Positions 26,947 to 36,600 of a stretch of DNA of 64,000 nucleotides are shown here, piece after piece. Made by a program: the position numbers and the translations under genes. Below the pieces are notes generated by a model that was not told the origin of the DNA, ran no database searches, and worked only from the letters and a program-made list of their open reading frames with translations. The DNA lies in assembly GCA_002424605.1 (NCBI GenBank), contig DIKQ01000005.1:614401-678400 (forward strand), read 5' to 3'. This stretch comes from Cloacimonetes bacterium UBA5614 (GTDB taxonomy: Bacteria > Cloacimonadota > Cloacimonadia > Cloacimonadales > Cloacimonadaceae). Each line of letters opens with the position of its first letter. The first letter of the stretch is position 1.

Positions 26947-27000
26947 CAGGGGTGGCAAACTCCTGTTTGCCACTTGTCAAGCAGGAGCTTGACAACCCTG
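26947..27000. repeat. Compact double hairpin closing into a three-way junction
   Basis: CAGGG (26947-26951) pairs with CCCTG (26996-27000) and encloses two perfect 9-bp hairpins with no spare bases: GTGGCAAAC-TCCT-GTTTGCCAC (26952-26973) and TTGTCAAGC-AGGA-GCTTGACAA (26974-26995). The loops TCCT and AGGA are complementary. It lies between convergent rph and nadD, 10 bp beyond the rph stop, and could act as a bidirectional 3' structure, although no T-tract follows on either strand. Confidence 0.8.
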
Positions 27001-27023
27001 ATTCAAGGCGGTCAGGGGCTTGG

Positions 27024-27641
27024 TTACAGCTTTTCCTTGAGCAGGTCTTTGTAGAGCCGGGTGATTTCTATCAATAGCTGGTGAGCCACCAGACCCTGGA
27101 TGGATAGACCGTTTTTCAGCCTTTGCCTGATGACGGTGGAAGAGATGCTGCTGGGCGGGCAGTTCAGGTAGGTATAATCCTTCAATTGAGAGATGACTGC
27201 CGGGTCCGGACTGTATTCGGGACGGACAGCCAGCAGGAAGCGGACGTTGTCCTTTAGCCAGGCAAAGTTATACCACTGGGGCAGTTGAGCCAGGTTATCC
27301 ATTCCGATGACAAAGGAGAATTCATATGCAGGGTATTGCTGTTTGAGCTTCTGCATAATGTCGTAAGTGGAGCCGTCACCCATGCCGGCACGGTCAATAT
27401 CCAGGCTTTTGAAGCGGGGTTCGGATACAATGCTCTTGTTTATCAGGTTCAGTCGTGCATCAAAGTCCAGCAGGATATTTGCCTGCTTGAAACGGTGGCT
27501 TCCGGCCGGAACGAACCAGACCTCATCCGCCTTGTTCATCTTGAGGACGTGTTCCGCCACGTGCAGATGACCCAAATGAACGGGGTCAAAACTTCCGCCC
27601 AGAACCGCTATCCGCTTTGCCTGACCGGACTGATTATACAT
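27024..27641 (-). CDS. nadD: Nicotinate-nucleotide adenylyltransferase
   Basis: 205 residues. It transfers AMP from ATP to nicotinate mononucleotide in NAD synthesis. The nucleotidyltransferase signature IAVLGGSFDPVHLGHLHVAEHV with the HxGH motif is at the N-terminus, WFVPAGSHRFK binds substrate, FSFVIGMDNLAQLPQW fits the family, and ISSTVIRQRL is the C-terminal ISSTxxR motif. The gene is last in a minus-strand run, 25 bp after the bamD-like gene. Confidence 0.93.
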   Translation of the reverse strand: MYNQSGQAKRIAVLGGSFDPVHLGHLHVAEHVLKMNKADEVWFVPAGSHRFKQANILLDFDARLNLINKSIVSEPRFKSLDIDRAGMGDGSTYDIMQKLKQQYPAYEFSFVIGMDNLAQLPQWYNFAWLKDNVRFLLAVRPEYSPDPAVISQLKDYTYLNCPPSSISSTVIRQRLKNGLSIQGLVAHQLLIEITRLYKDLLKEKL

Positions 27642-27666
27642 AGATATTCACTCCGTTTGCCTGCCG

Positions 27667-28383
27667 TTAAAAGTATCTTTTCAGTTTCTTGAGTTCCTTG
27701 CTGTCCGGATAGCGTTCCTGAAGTCTCTGGTAGTAGAAAGTGGCTTCTACCCGGTTTTCATGGAAGAGGCTGATTCTGCCGGCGTAATAGAGCGACATTC
27801 GGTCCAGCTTGTCTGTATTGCCCAGGTCTATCACCTCTTTAAAATACATCAGGGCAGAGCTGTAGTCCTTCATCTTGTAATAGATGTATCCGTTGTAATA
27901 TTTCTTTTCAATCAGCTTGTACTGGGCTTTGCGGATATATTCCACTGCCTGCTGGAAATAGGGGCTGTTGGGAAACTTTTCCACAAACAGGCGGAATGCC
28001 TCGATGCTTTGCCCGGTTTCGGTCTGGTCATACTGCGCCGGTAGGGATTCCTCAAAATAGCAGACGCCGATGCGGAAATAGGCAGTCTCGATATCGGTAA
28101 AGTCGGGATAGGTGCTTGCCATCTGGGTGTATTTCAGGCGGGCATCGGTAAATTTGTTCATATTGTAATAGCTGTCTGCCAGCCTCATCAGGGCAAGGGC
28201 GCTTTGGGCGCTTCTGCGTTCAAACGAGACATCGTCATAGAGTTCGGCGGCGCGGGCATATTTCTTGTTCGCAAAATACTCGTCTGCCTTTGCCATCTTG
28301 CCATCGGGAGTGAGTTCCGCCTTGTTGCGGGAACAGGCTGCGACCAGGATTACCAGCAGTAGCCAGGCACATCTTTTCAGCAT
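27667..28383 (-). CDS. bamD: BamD-like outer-membrane assembly lipoprotein
   Basis: About 238 residues from ATG 28383 (GAGG seven bases upstream; a TTG at 28395 would extend it by four residues). The signal peptide ends in a lipobox, LLLVILVAACSRNK, so it is a lipoprotein. The rest is a string of TPR-like helical repeats: KADEYFANKKYARAAELYDD, ALMRLADSYYNMNKFTDARLKYTQ, AYFRIGVCYFEES. This organisation and length match BamD (YfiO), which works with BamA to insert beta-barrels in the outer membrane. A different TPR lipoprotein is possible because no other bam gene is nearby. Confidence 0.75.
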   Translation of the reverse strand: MLKRCAWLLLVILVAACSRNKAELTPDGKMAKADEYFANKKYARAAELYDDVSFERRSAQSALALMRLADSYYNMNKFTDARLKYTQMASTYPDFTDIETAYFRIGVCYFEESLPAQYDQTETGQSIEAFRLFVEKFPNSPYFQQAVEYIRKAQYKLIEKKYYNGYIYYKMKDYSSALMYFKEVIDLGNTDKLDRMSLYYAGRISLFHENRVEATFYYQRLQERYPDSKELKKLKRYF

Positions 28384-28399
28384 ATCTAACCTCAAATTC

Positions 28400-29035
28400 T
28401 TACTTTAGGGTCCATAAAATATAGACCAGCGAACCAAGAATGGCGCTGGCGAGGATGGGTTCATACCACTTCATGGCAAGCAGGCTGCCGGGATTTTCCA
28501 CTTCCGGGTTTCCGCTCAGCTTGTATTCCGTCAGCGACAACAGCCGCTGTTCCGGCAGTTCAATCTGTTTCAGGGTAAAGTGATAGACAGGCATCCTGTA
28601 TCTGGAATAGGAAATCAGGTTGCGTTTCTCGCCGGTTTCCACCGATTGCTCCATATTCATTTCCAGGATATCTGCCTTTTCCAGTTTCAGCATCTGCAGG
28701 AGCATTTCGCCGTTTACGCCCCAATCGCTTTCCATGGCAATCGGCAGCCATTCATTGTTGTCTTTCACCAGCATGATATTGGTCTCGCGGATATCAGCGT
28801 TCCGGAGCAGCAATCTGCGGCGCAGTTCCCTTTCCAGGACAGGGGTCCATTCACCGCAACGGATATCCAGAACCACAGGATTGGAGATAACCAGCGAATC
28901 AGCCAGCGCGGAAAGAATCTCTGCAGCGGTTTGCTCAGGATTGAGCGCCACTGAATGCACCACCGTTATCATCAGCATAAATACTCCCACGATAAAGGCA
29001 GTTTTGGCTGTATCAATCCTTGAACTATATCTCAT
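28400..29035 (-). CDS. Envelope protein of unknown function with N- and C-terminal hydrophobic helices
   Basis: 211 residues, not recognised. A signal peptide or anchor (residues about 10-31, TAFIVGVFMLMITVVHSVAL) is followed by an alpha/beta domain containing VLDIRCGEWTPVLERELRRRLLLRNADI and LISYSRYRMPVYHFTLKQIEL. A C-terminal transmembrane helix (WYEPILASAILGSLVYILWTLK) ends the protein. This suggests a periplasmic domain held at the inner membrane. It lies 16 bp upstream of the bamD-like gene and 24 bp downstream of a small lipoprotein gene, so it probably belongs to an envelope operon. Confidence 0.7.
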   Translation of the reverse strand: MRYSSRIDTAKTAFIVGVFMLMITVVHSVALNPEQTAAEILSALADSLVISNPVVLDIRCGEWTPVLERELRRRLLLRNADIRETNIMLVKDNNEWLPIAMESDWGVNGEMLLQMLKLEKADILEMNMEQSVETGEKRNLISYSRYRMPVYHFTLKQIELPEQRLLSLTEYKLSGNPEVENPGSLLAMKWYEPILASAILGSLVYILWTLK

Positions 29036-29059
29036 CTATCACCGGCCGTTTAAGTTAGC

Positions 29060-29494
29060 TTACTCTTTGGTAAATCCGTAGCAGTTTTCACGCATGAATT
29101 TTTCAATATCCGCAATCCGGTTTTTCACTGCTTCCATCTTTTCGCGGTATTCGATGCTGTTCATTTCTTTGGCAAGGCCTTTGCCTGTCTCCTCAACATA
29201 CTTTTTGAGGACTTCAGTATCCGGATTGATGAATTCAGGGTCATTCAGCAGCTTTTCCATTTCTTTCCTGAGTTCTTCCAGGTCTTTGACTGCCATAAAG
29301 ACATTTTCGCGGTAAACTTCCATGTTGTTTTGCAGATTGTCCATGGCTTGCTTGTCCTGTGCCCTTAACTGAGCCAGATGCTTTTCCAGGTCAATCTCGT
29401 TGCAGGGATTCTGCTTATCGGTTTCTGCCGTTTTGTTGCTGCTGCAGGCAGCCAAAACCACCAGCATAAGGAGTAAAAACAGATATCTTCTCAT
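29060..29494 (-). CDS. Small coiled-coil lipoprotein
   Basis: 144 residues. The lipobox LLLMLVVLAACSSNK predicts lipidation at the Cys. The rest is charged and helical (IDLEKHLAQLRAQDKQAMDNLQNNMEVY, MAVKDLEELRKEMEKLLND), with heptad-like spacing and two later Cys (NPCNE, ENCYG) that could form a disulphide. The strong ribosome site AAAGGAGGATAAG precedes the ATG. No family was recognised. Its place before an envelope protein gene and a bamD-like gene suggests an outer-membrane or periplasmic role. Confidence 0.75.
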   Translation of the reverse strand: MRRYLFLLLMLVVLAACSSNKTAETDKQNPCNEIDLEKHLAQLRAQDKQAMDNLQNNMEVYRENVFMAVKDLEELRKEMEKLLNDPEFINPDTEVLKKYVEETGKGLAKEMNSIEYREKMEAVKNRIADIEKFMRENCYGFTKE

Positions 29495-29518
29495 CTTATC
29501 CTCCTTTTGGGATAAATG

Positions 29519-30940
29519 TTAATCTGCCAGTAAAAACGCTTTGTAGCCGCGGAAAGTCTCATACAGGTCTGCCTTGCTGCACAGTTCATACAGCGAGTGC
29601 ATGCCCATCAGGGCGGTTCCGCAATCTATGACTTCGGAGCCCAGCTGAGCCAGGATGCCGGCAATCGTTCCGCCGCCGCCTTCGTCAACTTTGCCGAGTT
29701 CGCACATCTGCCAGAAAACTCCGGCTTTGTTAAAGGTGCGGAGCACTTCCGCGGTGAATTCCGCATTGGCGTCATTGCAGCCGGATTTACCGCCGGAACC
29801 GGTGAATTTGGAGATTCCCACGCCATAGTTCATGATGGCGGCGTTCTGCTTTTCATGCACGCCGGGGTAATTGGGGTCCATGGCAGCCGTAACGTCGCCG
29901 GAGAGTATTTTGCTGTTCATGAAGGTCTTGCGCAGGTTGTCGCTGCTGCAGTCTTCCCCGTTATTTTTCAGCAGGTTGCCGATGAAGTCCTGGATAAAGA
30001 TGGAGTGCGCGCCGGTATTGCCGTTGCTGCCCACTTCCTCTTTGTCGGAGAAATAGACCACTATGGTCTTTTTGGGTTGTTCGTCCATGGCTTCCAACAG
30101 TGCCTGAAGCCCTGTGTAGGCGCAGATGCGGTCATCCTGGCCATACCCGACCACCATGCTCTTGTCCAGACCGCAGTCCCGGGCAAAGGCGGCAGGAACC
30201 AGCTCCAGTTCCGCTGAAATAAAGTCGTGCTCTGTGATGCCGTACTTCTCGTGTAAAAGCTTGAGGGCATAAAGCTTGTAAGCTTCTTTCTCTTCGCTCC
30301 CGATTTCCACCCGGCCGGAAAACAACAGGTTCATCCTGCTGGCGTCTATGGCATCTGGCAACAGCTTGGTATATTGCTCTTTACGCGCCAGATGGGGCAA
30401 CAGGTCAGGAATGATGAAAATGGGGTCTTTGGGGTCTTCGCCGATGCAGACATCCACAGTTTTGCCGTCTGATTTTACGATAAAGCCGTGCAGGGCAAGC
30501 GGAGTGGACACCCACTGGTACTTTTTAATCCCGCCGTAATAATGGGTTTTCATCACAGCCATACTGGTGTTGCCGTCTTCATAGAGGGGGTTTTGCTTGA
30601 GGTCAACCCGGGGTGCGTCAATGTGGGACGCCACCATCTTAAAACCCTTGCTGACCGGCTCTTTGCCGATGATGGCAAATGCCATGGTCTTGTTGCGGAA
30701 AACCTGATAAACTCTTTTCTGGCCTTTCTTTCCGTCCATCGGCTTGAACTGCTTTTTCTTCAGAACTTCCACGGTGTATGCGACGGCTTCGCGTTCGGTC
30801 TTGGCTTTGTTCAAAAAGTCCTTGTAACCTTCCGCAAACTTCATGGCAGCATCCTGCAATTTTTTGTCGGCGTCTTTCCAGAAGTTCTTGCGTTCGTACA
30901 ACAGCGGGCTTTTGGCTGGGGACTTGCTCTTTGTGGGCAT
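29519..30940 (-). CDS. M18-family aminopeptidase
   Basis: 473 residues from ATG 30940, five bases after AGGAG; the ATG at 30943 is too close to that site. Family M18 enzymes are di-zinc, usually dodecameric aminopeptidases of the cytoplasm. Seen: FKMVASHIDAPRVDLKQNP with the first metal His, DDRICAYTGLQALLEAM with the bridging Asp, VVYFSDKEEVGSNGNTGAHS with the catalytic Glu pair, and the C-terminal ALMGMHSLYELCSKADLYE with the last metal His. It would finish the breakdown of imported peptides, in keeping with the secreted proteases elsewhere in the window. Confidence 0.92.
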   Translation of the reverse strand: MPTKSKSPAKSPLLYERKNFWKDADKKLQDAAMKFAEGYKDFLNKAKTEREAVAYTVEVLKKKQFKPMDGKKGQKRVYQVFRNKTMAFAIIGKEPVSKGFKMVASHIDAPRVDLKQNPLYEDGNTSMAVMKTHYYGGIKKYQWVSTPLALHGFIVKSDGKTVDVCIGEDPKDPIFIIPDLLPHLARKEQYTKLLPDAIDASRMNLLFSGRVEIGSEEKEAYKLYALKLLHEKYGITEHDFISAELELVPAAFARDCGLDKSMVVGYGQDDRICAYTGLQALLEAMDEQPKKTIVVYFSDKEEVGSNGNTGAHSIFIQDFIGNLLKNNGEDCSSDNLRKTFMNSKILSGDVTAAMDPNYPGVHEKQNAAIMNYGVGISKFTGSGGKSGCNDANAEFTAEVLRTFNKAGVFWQMCELGKVDEGGGGTIAGILAQLGSEVIDCGTALMGMHSLYELCSKADLYETFRGYKAFLLAD

Positions 30941-31008
30941 CATAACTCCTTGACGATGCAGGGCATTGCGTCCTGCACTTCACATTTTTTATTTATTTAC
31001 AATTATCT

Positions 31009-31491
31009 TCAGCGGATTTCCAGAATCTCGAGCCGGCGTTCGCCCATGGGAGCTTGAATCAGGGCAATTTCGCCCGTTTTCTTGCCAAGCAGGCCCTTAC
31101 CGATGGGAGAAGCGACCGATACCGCCATCACGCCTTCGGGTTCCGGAAAGTCAATCTCGTCCACTCCCACCAGATGAAACCACTGCTCTTCAGCGGTTTC
31201 CGCATCCCTGGTGTGACAGCACAGCCCAAACCGAACGCAATCCCGCGGGAAAACAGTCGCATCAATCACCTTGAGGTGCGCTGCCCGCCTTCTCAGGTGG
31301 TCTATCTCATGGTCTATGGAGCGCTGGCGTTCCTTGGCTGCCTTGTATTCGGCATTTTCGCTCAGGTCGCCGAACTCCCGCGCAATCGCCACTGCCTTGA
31401 TGACTTCCGGGCGTTCGTGGTTCATCAGGTGATGGATGCGTTTCTGCATGTTATCCATGCCAGGCTTGGTAATGTATTGGGTAAAATCCAT
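31009..31491 (-). CDS. greA: Transcription elongation factor GreA
   Basis: 160 residues, the usual length. The N-terminal coiled coil has the acidic tip motif EFGDLSENAEYKAAKERQ, which enters the secondary channel of RNA polymerase to stimulate cleavage of backtracked RNA. The C-terminal FKBP-like domain ends in the motif ASPIGKGLLGKKTGE. It starts 9 bp after the stop of the HEAT-like gene, so the two are probably co-transcribed. Confidence 0.93.
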   Translation of the reverse strand: MDFTQYITKPGMDNMQKRIHHLMNHERPEVIKAVAIAREFGDLSENAEYKAAKERQRSIDHEIDHLRRRAAHLKVIDATVFPRDCVRFGLCCHTRDAETAEEQWFHLVGVDEIDFPEPEGVMAVSVASPIGKGLLGKKTGEIALIQAPMGERRLEILEIR

Positions 31492-31500
31492 CTTCTTGCT

Positions 31501-32307
31501 TCAGGGCTTCTTTTTCAGCAGTATTTTATAAGCGGAAGTGGCAGCTTTCTTGAGCCGGGCATTACCGCTATGGGTCCAATTTTCCACTATCGGAAGCAGT
31601 TCGGGATGATAATCCGCAATCGCTCCGCAGAGGATTTCCACGGTTTGCGGGTCACGCGTGGTCTTGTATTCGCGGAAAACATTCATATAGGCATTGGGGT
31701 CGATTTTGGAGATTGCCTTCAGCAGGGCGACATTGGTCTGAACGACGCTGCAGACGGGCAATACCCATTTATTCTGCTGGTGTTTGAGCACATTGGGGAT
31801 AATCTCGGGCTTCTGTTTCAGCATTTTGACCAGATAGGTGGTCGCCTGCTTTCTCAGCGGTTCATAACTGCTTTCCAGCCAGGGATATACCTGGGAAAGA
31901 TATGGCTCCGTGCTTTTCTTGAACAGCGGAAAAAAGACCTTTTCAAATATCGCCGCAATTTCATGGACAGTGGCTTTCAGCATGGCTTTTTCTATGATGG
32001 GCAGGTAAACCGCCGGCTTTTTGGTCAGGAACTTGGACATGAAGAAGATGAACGCCATCTTGCCGGTGTCGCCTTTTCTGTCCCAAAGATGCTGGTAAAA
32101 GGGGATATACTGCTCATGCAGTTTGCCGATTTTCTGCGCCATGACTTTGACGACCAGTTGGATGACTTCATTAGGAATACGACCGTTTACCCGTTCAGGA
32201 TACCAATTGAAGATGATTTCAAAGTCGTAATCCTGTTTGGGCAGTTTATTGGCTAAATAATACATCGTATCCTGGGTCAGCCGTTCTTTCCAGTCAATGG
32301 TAATCAT
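31501..32307 (-). CDS. HEAT-repeat-like protein of unknown function
   Basis: 268 residues, all helical, with no signal peptide. Several segments look like HEAT or DNA-alkylation-repair-type repeats, for example EPLRKQATTYLVKMLKQKPEIIPNVLKH and SGNARLKKAATSAYKILLKKKP. The high Lys content would suit nucleic-acid or acidic-partner binding, but the DNA-glycosylase active-site Asp and Trp/Tyr pattern of AlkD was not identified. GGAGCAGAACC precedes the ATG. It is directly upstream of greA. Confidence 0.6.
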   Translation of the reverse strand: MITIDWKERLTQDTMYYLANKLPKQDYDFEIIFNWYPERVNGRIPNEVIQLVVKVMAQKIGKLHEQYIPFYQHLWDRKGDTGKMAFIFFMSKFLTKKPAVYLPIIEKAMLKATVHEIAAIFEKVFFPLFKKSTEPYLSQVYPWLESSYEPLRKQATTYLVKMLKQKPEIIPNVLKHQQNKWVLPVCSVVQTNVALLKAISKIDPNAYMNVFREYKTTRDPQTVEILCGAIADYHPELLPIVENWTHSGNARLKKAATSAYKILLKKKP

Positions 32308-32430
32308 GGTTCTGCTCCTTTATATCTGCACACAATTCAACTATTTATACAGATTATCATTAACTCTGGCAAAGCCTTTACTGTCAAGCGAAATATTGAG
32401 AAGGGACTGCCGCCCTCAACCGCTGTTCAG

Positions 32431-32464
32431 ATGCAAAAAAAAGCCACGCCGAAGCATGGCTTTT
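32431..32464 (-). terminator. Intrinsic terminator after the sdpRI pair
   Basis: On the minus strand AAAAGCCATGC pairs with GCGTGGCTTTT around a TTCG tetraloop and continues into a run of T. It ends the sdpI transcript 27 bp past the stop codon. The remaining gap to 32307 holds nothing clear. Confidence 0.88.
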
Positions 32465-32490
32465 CACATTGTGCCAGTATTGCGGATGTC

Positions 32491-33159
32491 CTATTCTTCC
32501 TTTTTCCCTTTCTGGTAAAGCACAAAGGAATATGCAACCGGTACGAACACCAGGACCAGCAGTCCCACCAGCATCAGCAGGTTCATCCAGGGCGCATGGA
32601 TATTGAATATCCCGCGGATAAACAGCAACACCCCCAGGATGAAGAAACAGAATCCGCCCACCCGGGAAGTCTTTCTCCAGATTTCGTCTGAATAAATCGT
32701 CCAGGGCGTCTTGATTCCCGCGATGTAGTTGCGTGGCGTCTTGGGCAGGATATTGCCCAGAAAGATGAACATCGCGCCTAGCAGGATGAAGATTATCTGC
32801 ACCTTGCTCTGCCACTCCGGATTGGCTGCCAGCAGCAGCATATACACATGGAAGATGGCAAAGAAGATGACCAGTCCCAGCGTCATTACCGGCATGATGG
32901 CATTGTAGCGCTCCACATTCTGGCGAAACACCGGCGACAGCTTGCCGGAAAACATCATCAGCAGGAATATCGCCACATTAAACAGCCAAAAAGGCAGCAT
33001 GGCGGTGGTTTTGGAAGCCCAGCCGTCAATCTGGTTATAGAGATTCCAGTGGATGGGGACTTTGGCATCAGCGGGAACGGAATTGCCGATTATCAGGACT
33101 GCGGCAAGCTGAATCACCAGGACAACGATGCAAAGGGCAAAATACTTGTGCATTTTCAT
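32491..33159 (-). CDS. sdpI: SdpI-family membrane protein
   Basis: 222 residues with about six transmembrane helices. The N-terminal part (VPIHWNLYNQIDGWASKTTAMLPFWLFNV) is a DUF1648-type segment and the C-terminal half (LGNILPKTPRNYIAGIKTPWTIYSDEIWRKTSRVGG) is the SdpI-family signature. In Bacillus, SdpI gives immunity to the SdpC killing peptide and also senses it. Its ATG overlaps the stop of the ArsR-type gene by 4 nt, the classic sdpRI arrangement. No SdpC-like toxin gene lies nearby, so its partner signal here is unknown. Confidence 0.85.
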   Translation of the reverse strand: MKMHKYFALCIVVLVIQLAAVLIIGNSVPADAKVPIHWNLYNQIDGWASKTTAMLPFWLFNVAIFLLMMFSGKLSPVFRQNVERYNAIMPVMTLGLVIFFAIFHVYMLLLAANPEWQSKVQIIFILLGAMFIFLGNILPKTPRNYIAGIKTPWTIYSDEIWRKTSRVGGFCFFILGVLLFIRGIFNIHAPWMNLLMLVGLLVLVFVPVAYSFVLYQKGKKEE

Positions 33160-33443
33160 TTTTCTGACTCCTCTTTATTAATCTTGAGCAAATCAAACAG
33201 GATGGCGGTCAGTTCCTGCACTACGGTGGTATCCAACTGGTAATAAATGAACTGACCTTTTTTTTCGGCATAAATCAGCCCTGTATTCCGCAGGACTTTC
33301 AGATGGTCGCTGACAGCCGGCTTGGAGATGGAAAATTGCTCCGCAATATCCCCTGCCGTCATTGAATCTTTTTTTTGCAGCAGTTTCAGGATTTTTCTGC
33401 GGTTGGCATCAGCCAGCGCCTTGAATAATTCATCGTTTGCCAT
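33156..33443 (-). CDS. sdpR: ArsR/SdpR-family repressor
   Basis: About 95 residues from ATG 33443 (six bases after GAGG; a GTG at 33449 is an alternative). It is a winged helix-turn-helix protein: LFKALADANRRKILKLL, then MTAGDIAEQFSISKPAVSDHLKVLRNTGLIYAEKKGQFIYYQLD. No metal-binding Cys motif is present, which fits SdpR rather than ArsR or SmtB. It is translationally coupled to sdpI and probably represses its own operon through the inverted repeat just upstream. Confidence 0.88.
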   Translation of the reverse strand: MANDELFKALADANRRKILKLLQKKDSMTAGDIAEQFSISKPAVSDHLKVLRNTGLIYAEKKGQFIYYQLDTTVVQELTAILFDLLKINKEESEK

Positions 33444-33458
33444 ATTCACCTCTTAATT

Positions 33459-33478
33459 ATTTAACCAATTAGTTAAAT
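33459..33478. promoter_or_regulatory. Likely SdpR operator
   Basis: ATTTAAC (33459-33465) and GTTAAAT (33472-33478) form a perfect 7-bp inverted repeat with a 6-bp spacer, starting 16 bp upstream of the sdpR ATG. AT-rich palindromes of this kind are typical ArsR/SdpR-family binding sites. Autorepression is an inference. Confidence 0.6.
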
Positions 33479-33633
33479 ACTATCCAAGTGTCAAGAAAAA
33501 TCTGAAAAATCTTCTTTCTCCGGGATAACACACTTTAGTGTTTAGAAACGCTGTACTGTCTTCAGGCAGGTTTCTTTAAGACGGCAGAAATACCTCACCC
33601 ATTGATACTTGCGTAAACGCAGAACTACAAAAC

Positions 33634-36600
33634 TCAGGGTTCCAGAATTGCGGTGACCCGGAAGAAAATGTGATTGTGGGTCGATCCGAGAGTTATATAT
33701 TTAAATGCAGAATTAACTAAAAAGTAATATGGGCCTTCAGGAGCAACAGCCTGGTAAATCTTGTAAGTGGCTTCCCCAATGGGATAATCCCAATTCAGGT
33801 AAAACATGCCGTCACTGATACCTCTGGAAATCGTAAGATTCTCCACGGGCGGAACCTGCATCTGGTTCCACCTGATTCTGTCGTAAGGGTCTGCTTCATA
33901 TGCAGCTCCTCCAAAGACTCCCATGTAGAGGACGAAGTTTATACTCCCCTGGTTAATGGTTTTCATTACATTGTATGACCCGCCCCAGGTGTTATTGGGG
34001 AAACTGACATCAAATAAAGTCAGGTCCTGAGAGTTATTTATTGTCAGCAGAGTTCCGCCGGGAGCTCCGTTTCTGAACTGGCAGTGGTTAAAGCACCAGT
34101 CCTCGTTAACCACGGCACCATTCTGAACATTTATACCATTGGTGTTCATATATTCAAACAAAACCCAATTTGCATAGATAGTTCCACCAGAGTTAACCGT
34201 AAAAGAGTAAAAACCCGTCATTCCGGCATAGCCGGTTACCGTAGCATAAGTTGATTCAGAACCCAATAAAATAACCCCTCCGCCGGTAAAAACAGTCAAT
34301 GATTTATTTTCCATCAGGCGCAGAGTGCAGTTGTGTATTCTGAGATATCCGTAGATATCAACATTTCCCATTACATTCATGTTATTGGGGGTAGAAAAGA
34401 TGCCTCCGCTGACAATAAGGTTACCGAAAACATTTATATTTGTCGCAGCGTCCACCACGGTTAACCCGGTTTTATTAATAATCAGATTGTACAGGGGGGT
34501 ATTATAATTCATGGTCAGTATGGCATCGCTGCTGCCATACAACTCAAGTGTGCAGTTGGTGGTATTGTAGGACGGCAGATTGTTGGAAAAGCTGCTGCTG
34601 GTCCTGATCAAGCCACCGGTAATATCAACCGAACAATTACTGTCAATAATGATGCCCCTATCTATTACGTCCAATACCCCGCTCGACATAAGCAGTGTTC
34701 CATAAAAAACGGCGGGAGCATTACCACCATAAATATTTAACTGACAGTTTGCCGTGATACCAATGGATGCACCACAGTTAATTGAACTGAAGACATCCTG
34801 GTGCAAATTGACGATTGAAGTATTGTGAACGAAAAATCCGCCATAAATTCCGTCGTTAGCCAAGTCATTGGCAGTAAAGGTCGAATAGGCAATATCCAGG
34901 TTGCCGTTCAACCAGTGGTATGAATTACAGGTGAAGTTGGCATTGTTAAAGTAAACATACGCTGAATAATTATCCAGGATAAAAGTTCCGAATGCTGCCG
35001 TCCCCATAATCCACTGGGATGAGGTTCCATCCATATGCAGTGTTCCATTCGCAGCTTCAACCTGGGCCGTTGATGAAACTGTAAAATTGCCGCCGACCGT
35101 GATAGCATGTGAGTAGGTGGTTAGAATACCAGAGTTTATGATCTCCAGGTTCCCGTTGATATCGAGGGCAGAATTCACATATACCCTGGCTCCGCCGGAT
35201 TTATTTATTACCAGGTTATTCAGTTGCGTGCCTGCATTGCAAATGATGTTACTGCTATTGGTACCATACATCTCGATAGTGCCGTCGTCCAGGACAATAG
35301 CAGGTGAATTATCAATAATCAGACTGCCTGTCATCCTTATTATACCGCTAAAAACCTGGCATACAAATGCAAAATGCATCGTAAATCCACAGTTTTTAAA
35401 ATCAACAGTTCCTCCATTCAAAAACAGAGCACCACCCGAACTTCCAAAAGACGTATTGGAACCCGAATAGATGTTAAGAACCCCTAATACAGTAACAACC
35501 CCATAGATATTAATGGGATCCGCATCGGACTGGTGCAGTTCCATAGTTCCATACACATTCAGAATCCCGTAGATTGCTTGGTCATTCATGTTATTTACAA
35601 TAAAGTTGCCATAGACAGTCAAATTACCGGCAATCCAGTCATAATAGTAGCATTCGATTGTGACACCCTCAGCGATGGTTAAATGACCTCCGGTCTTGTT
35701 AATAACAAACCAGTCAAAGTATTCGCTATCATTGATTGTTTGGTTTGCAGCACCGTCAAATGTCACAATAGCGTAGTCTGCTATGTAGGCAATATAGCCA
35801 TTAGTACCACCCCAGTTGGTCCAGTTTCCGCCCAAAGTGATGTCATAAACTCCGGCGGTCAAAGATGAGTTGTAATAGATGGTCAGGTTGCCGTTTACAT
35901 CAATATTGCTGTTTAAGGTTACACCAAAACCGGCTGTTTTATTTATGAACAAATTATTGAAGTAATTACCGCTGCGAGTGGTTATAGTAGTATTATTACC
36001 TTTCAGTACTACCATGCCTGCATTGAATTGCAGGTTTCCGCCCGTCCCAACAAACACTGCTCCGTATATGAGTGTTTCAGCATCGGCAAGACCGACATAG
36101 GAGTATGAGCTGTTCACTGTCAGGTTGCCTTTGATGGTCAGATCGCCTACCCCGGCAACATGCCTGAGATTGGTGCTGTTACTGATCAAGTTATAAATTG
36201 ATGTGCTGACATTGGCGGTGATGGAAGGACTTCCTCCACTGAATTTAAAATTGCCATAAGTTGGATTGATATTGCTGCCGGCATTAAAATAGACGTCATC
36301 CGATATGTTAAGTTCCGACCCGTTGTAAGGAATATACATGGTAGAGCCGCTGTTAAACGTCATATCCTGAACGTTCAGGACTGCCAGTTCATTGGTCAGT
36401 TTCAGGTTTCCCTGGCTGGTCAGTCCGCCGGTGATATTCAGGGTTCCGTTCCCAATTTCCAAGCTGGTGCCTATTTCCATATTGACCGTGTTGCAGGAAT
36501 AAGAACCCGTTACTATAGGATAGCGTCCGGACATAGTGATGGGTATTACAACATCTTCACTGGCAGTCGGGTAATGATTCTGGCTCCAGTTAGCTCCGGT

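Noticed and set aside
31054..32256. 400-residue open frame on the plus strand
   Set aside because: It runs antisense across both greA and the HEAT-like gene, both of which are well supported or plausible by themselves.
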